Of a DNA stretch of 64,000 bases, positions 63,926-64,000 are shown piece after piece. The notes beneath the pieces are model-generated. The model saw nothing but the letters and a program-made list of their open reading frames with translations. It did no database searches and had not been told where the DNA came from. The position numbers were made by a program, and so were the translations under genes. Numbering within the stretch: the stretch's first letter is position 1; each line of letters starts with the position of its first letter. The stretch comes from Niallia circulans (GTDB lineage: Bacteria; Bacillota; Bacilli; Bacillales; Cytobacillaceae). The stretch spans positions 4,962,001-5,026,000 of the forward strand of contig NZ_CP026031.1 in the NCBI RefSeq assembly GCF_003726095.1, in the 5' to 3' direction.

Positions 63926-64000
63926 TTGGCAATACATATTGTTTTATACCAACCACAAATTCCTTCCAATACAGGCAATATAGCCAGAACATGTGCGGGA
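63926..64000 (+). CDS. trmL: tRNA (cytidine/uridine 34 2'-O)-methyltransferase TrmL, 5' part
   Basis: TTG 63926 with AGAGGTGA five bases upstream. The 25 visible codons [25 protein letters not shown] match the SPOUT methyltransferase TrmL/CspR N-terminus ([19 protein letters not shown] type). Cut off by the window end. Confidence 0.87.
   Translation, partial: MAIHIVLYQPQIPSNTGNIARTCAG

Overview
The window is a low-GC Firmicutes chromosome segment. Family content points to a spore-forming Bacillaceae member: YuzL, YwhD, an MhqR quinone regulon, AdhR/YraC-like and DltE-like genes, B3/B4-domain and NusG-II proteins, QueG and TrmL. Style and content suggest the Niallia/Bacillus circulans neighbourhood, but that genus guess rests on recollection. 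No phage, no CRISPR array and no intact insertion sequence was seen; one IS1595-type transposase is a decayed remnant.

Layout. 0-8 kb: the tail of a GH1 6-phospho-beta-glucosidase, pxpBC (5-oxoprolinase subunits without pxpA), a Bcr/CflA exporter, and a GPH sugar symporter with a cre site, followed by an HSL-type esterase and an AraC regulator. 9.1-12.6 kb: a very AT-rich five-gene operon that looks like a divergent circular-bacteriocin locus (short precursor, large membrane protein, DUF95/SpoIIM-like protein, ABC ATPase with a non-AUG start, small membrane protein). 12.8-18 kb: RpiR regulator plus a second GH1 enzyme, a lipoprotein, a ferredoxin and a Qnr-like pentapeptide-repeat protein. 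18.1-22.7 kb: an orphan lantibiotic-resistance module (ATPase, two permeases, response regulator, kinase; the second permease is frameshifted).

24.2-31.7 kb: an MhqR-type quinone/electrophile response region. mhqR, two MhqO-like ring-cleavage dioxygenases, a flavin reductase-like protein, mhqD and a WrbA-type quinone reductase lie together. The same palindromic operator recurs in front of a YceI-family gene, which is therefore a likely additional target. 32-41 kb: ywhD with a flavin monooxygenase/FMN reductase pair, then a sugar-sensing three-component system (membrane-anchored sugar-binding protein, YesM/LytS kinase, YesN regulator) next to a XylE-like sugar:H+ symporter.

41.7-47.9 kb: a macrolide-type attenuator with leader peptide MTASMRLRFPHFIVN in front of a Mef-like MFS gene, a lysozyme-like protein, cysK, a transglutaminase-like protein and a DUF6980 gene. 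The MFS, lysozyme-like and DUF6980 genes each carry a single-base -1 frameshift. 46.5-53.6 kb: two divergent MerR loci with classic 19-bp promoter spacers, a RidA/HxlR pair, DedA, a phasin-like protein and an AarF/UbiB kinase. 53.8-64 kb: nucleotidyltransferase, transposase remnant, Zn-alcohol dehydrogenase, NusG-II protein, FNT channel, a fused ACT-MFS transporter, a structured RNA candidate upstream of tRNA-Gly(TCC), a B3/B4 protein, QueG, an Amidase_6 protein and the start of trmL.

Two intergenic tandem-repeat families each occur at separate loci: a 20/21-bp TTTGGCTGATAA family at 41.0 and 57.0 kb, and a 52-bp family at 31.8 and 62.7 kb with a solitary unit at 50.3 kb. They sit between genes and are not explained by any gene. 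The best candidates for something new are the circular-bacteriocin-like operon, the ACT-MFS fusion, the YceI link to MhqR, the 60.3-kb RNA and the repeat families.
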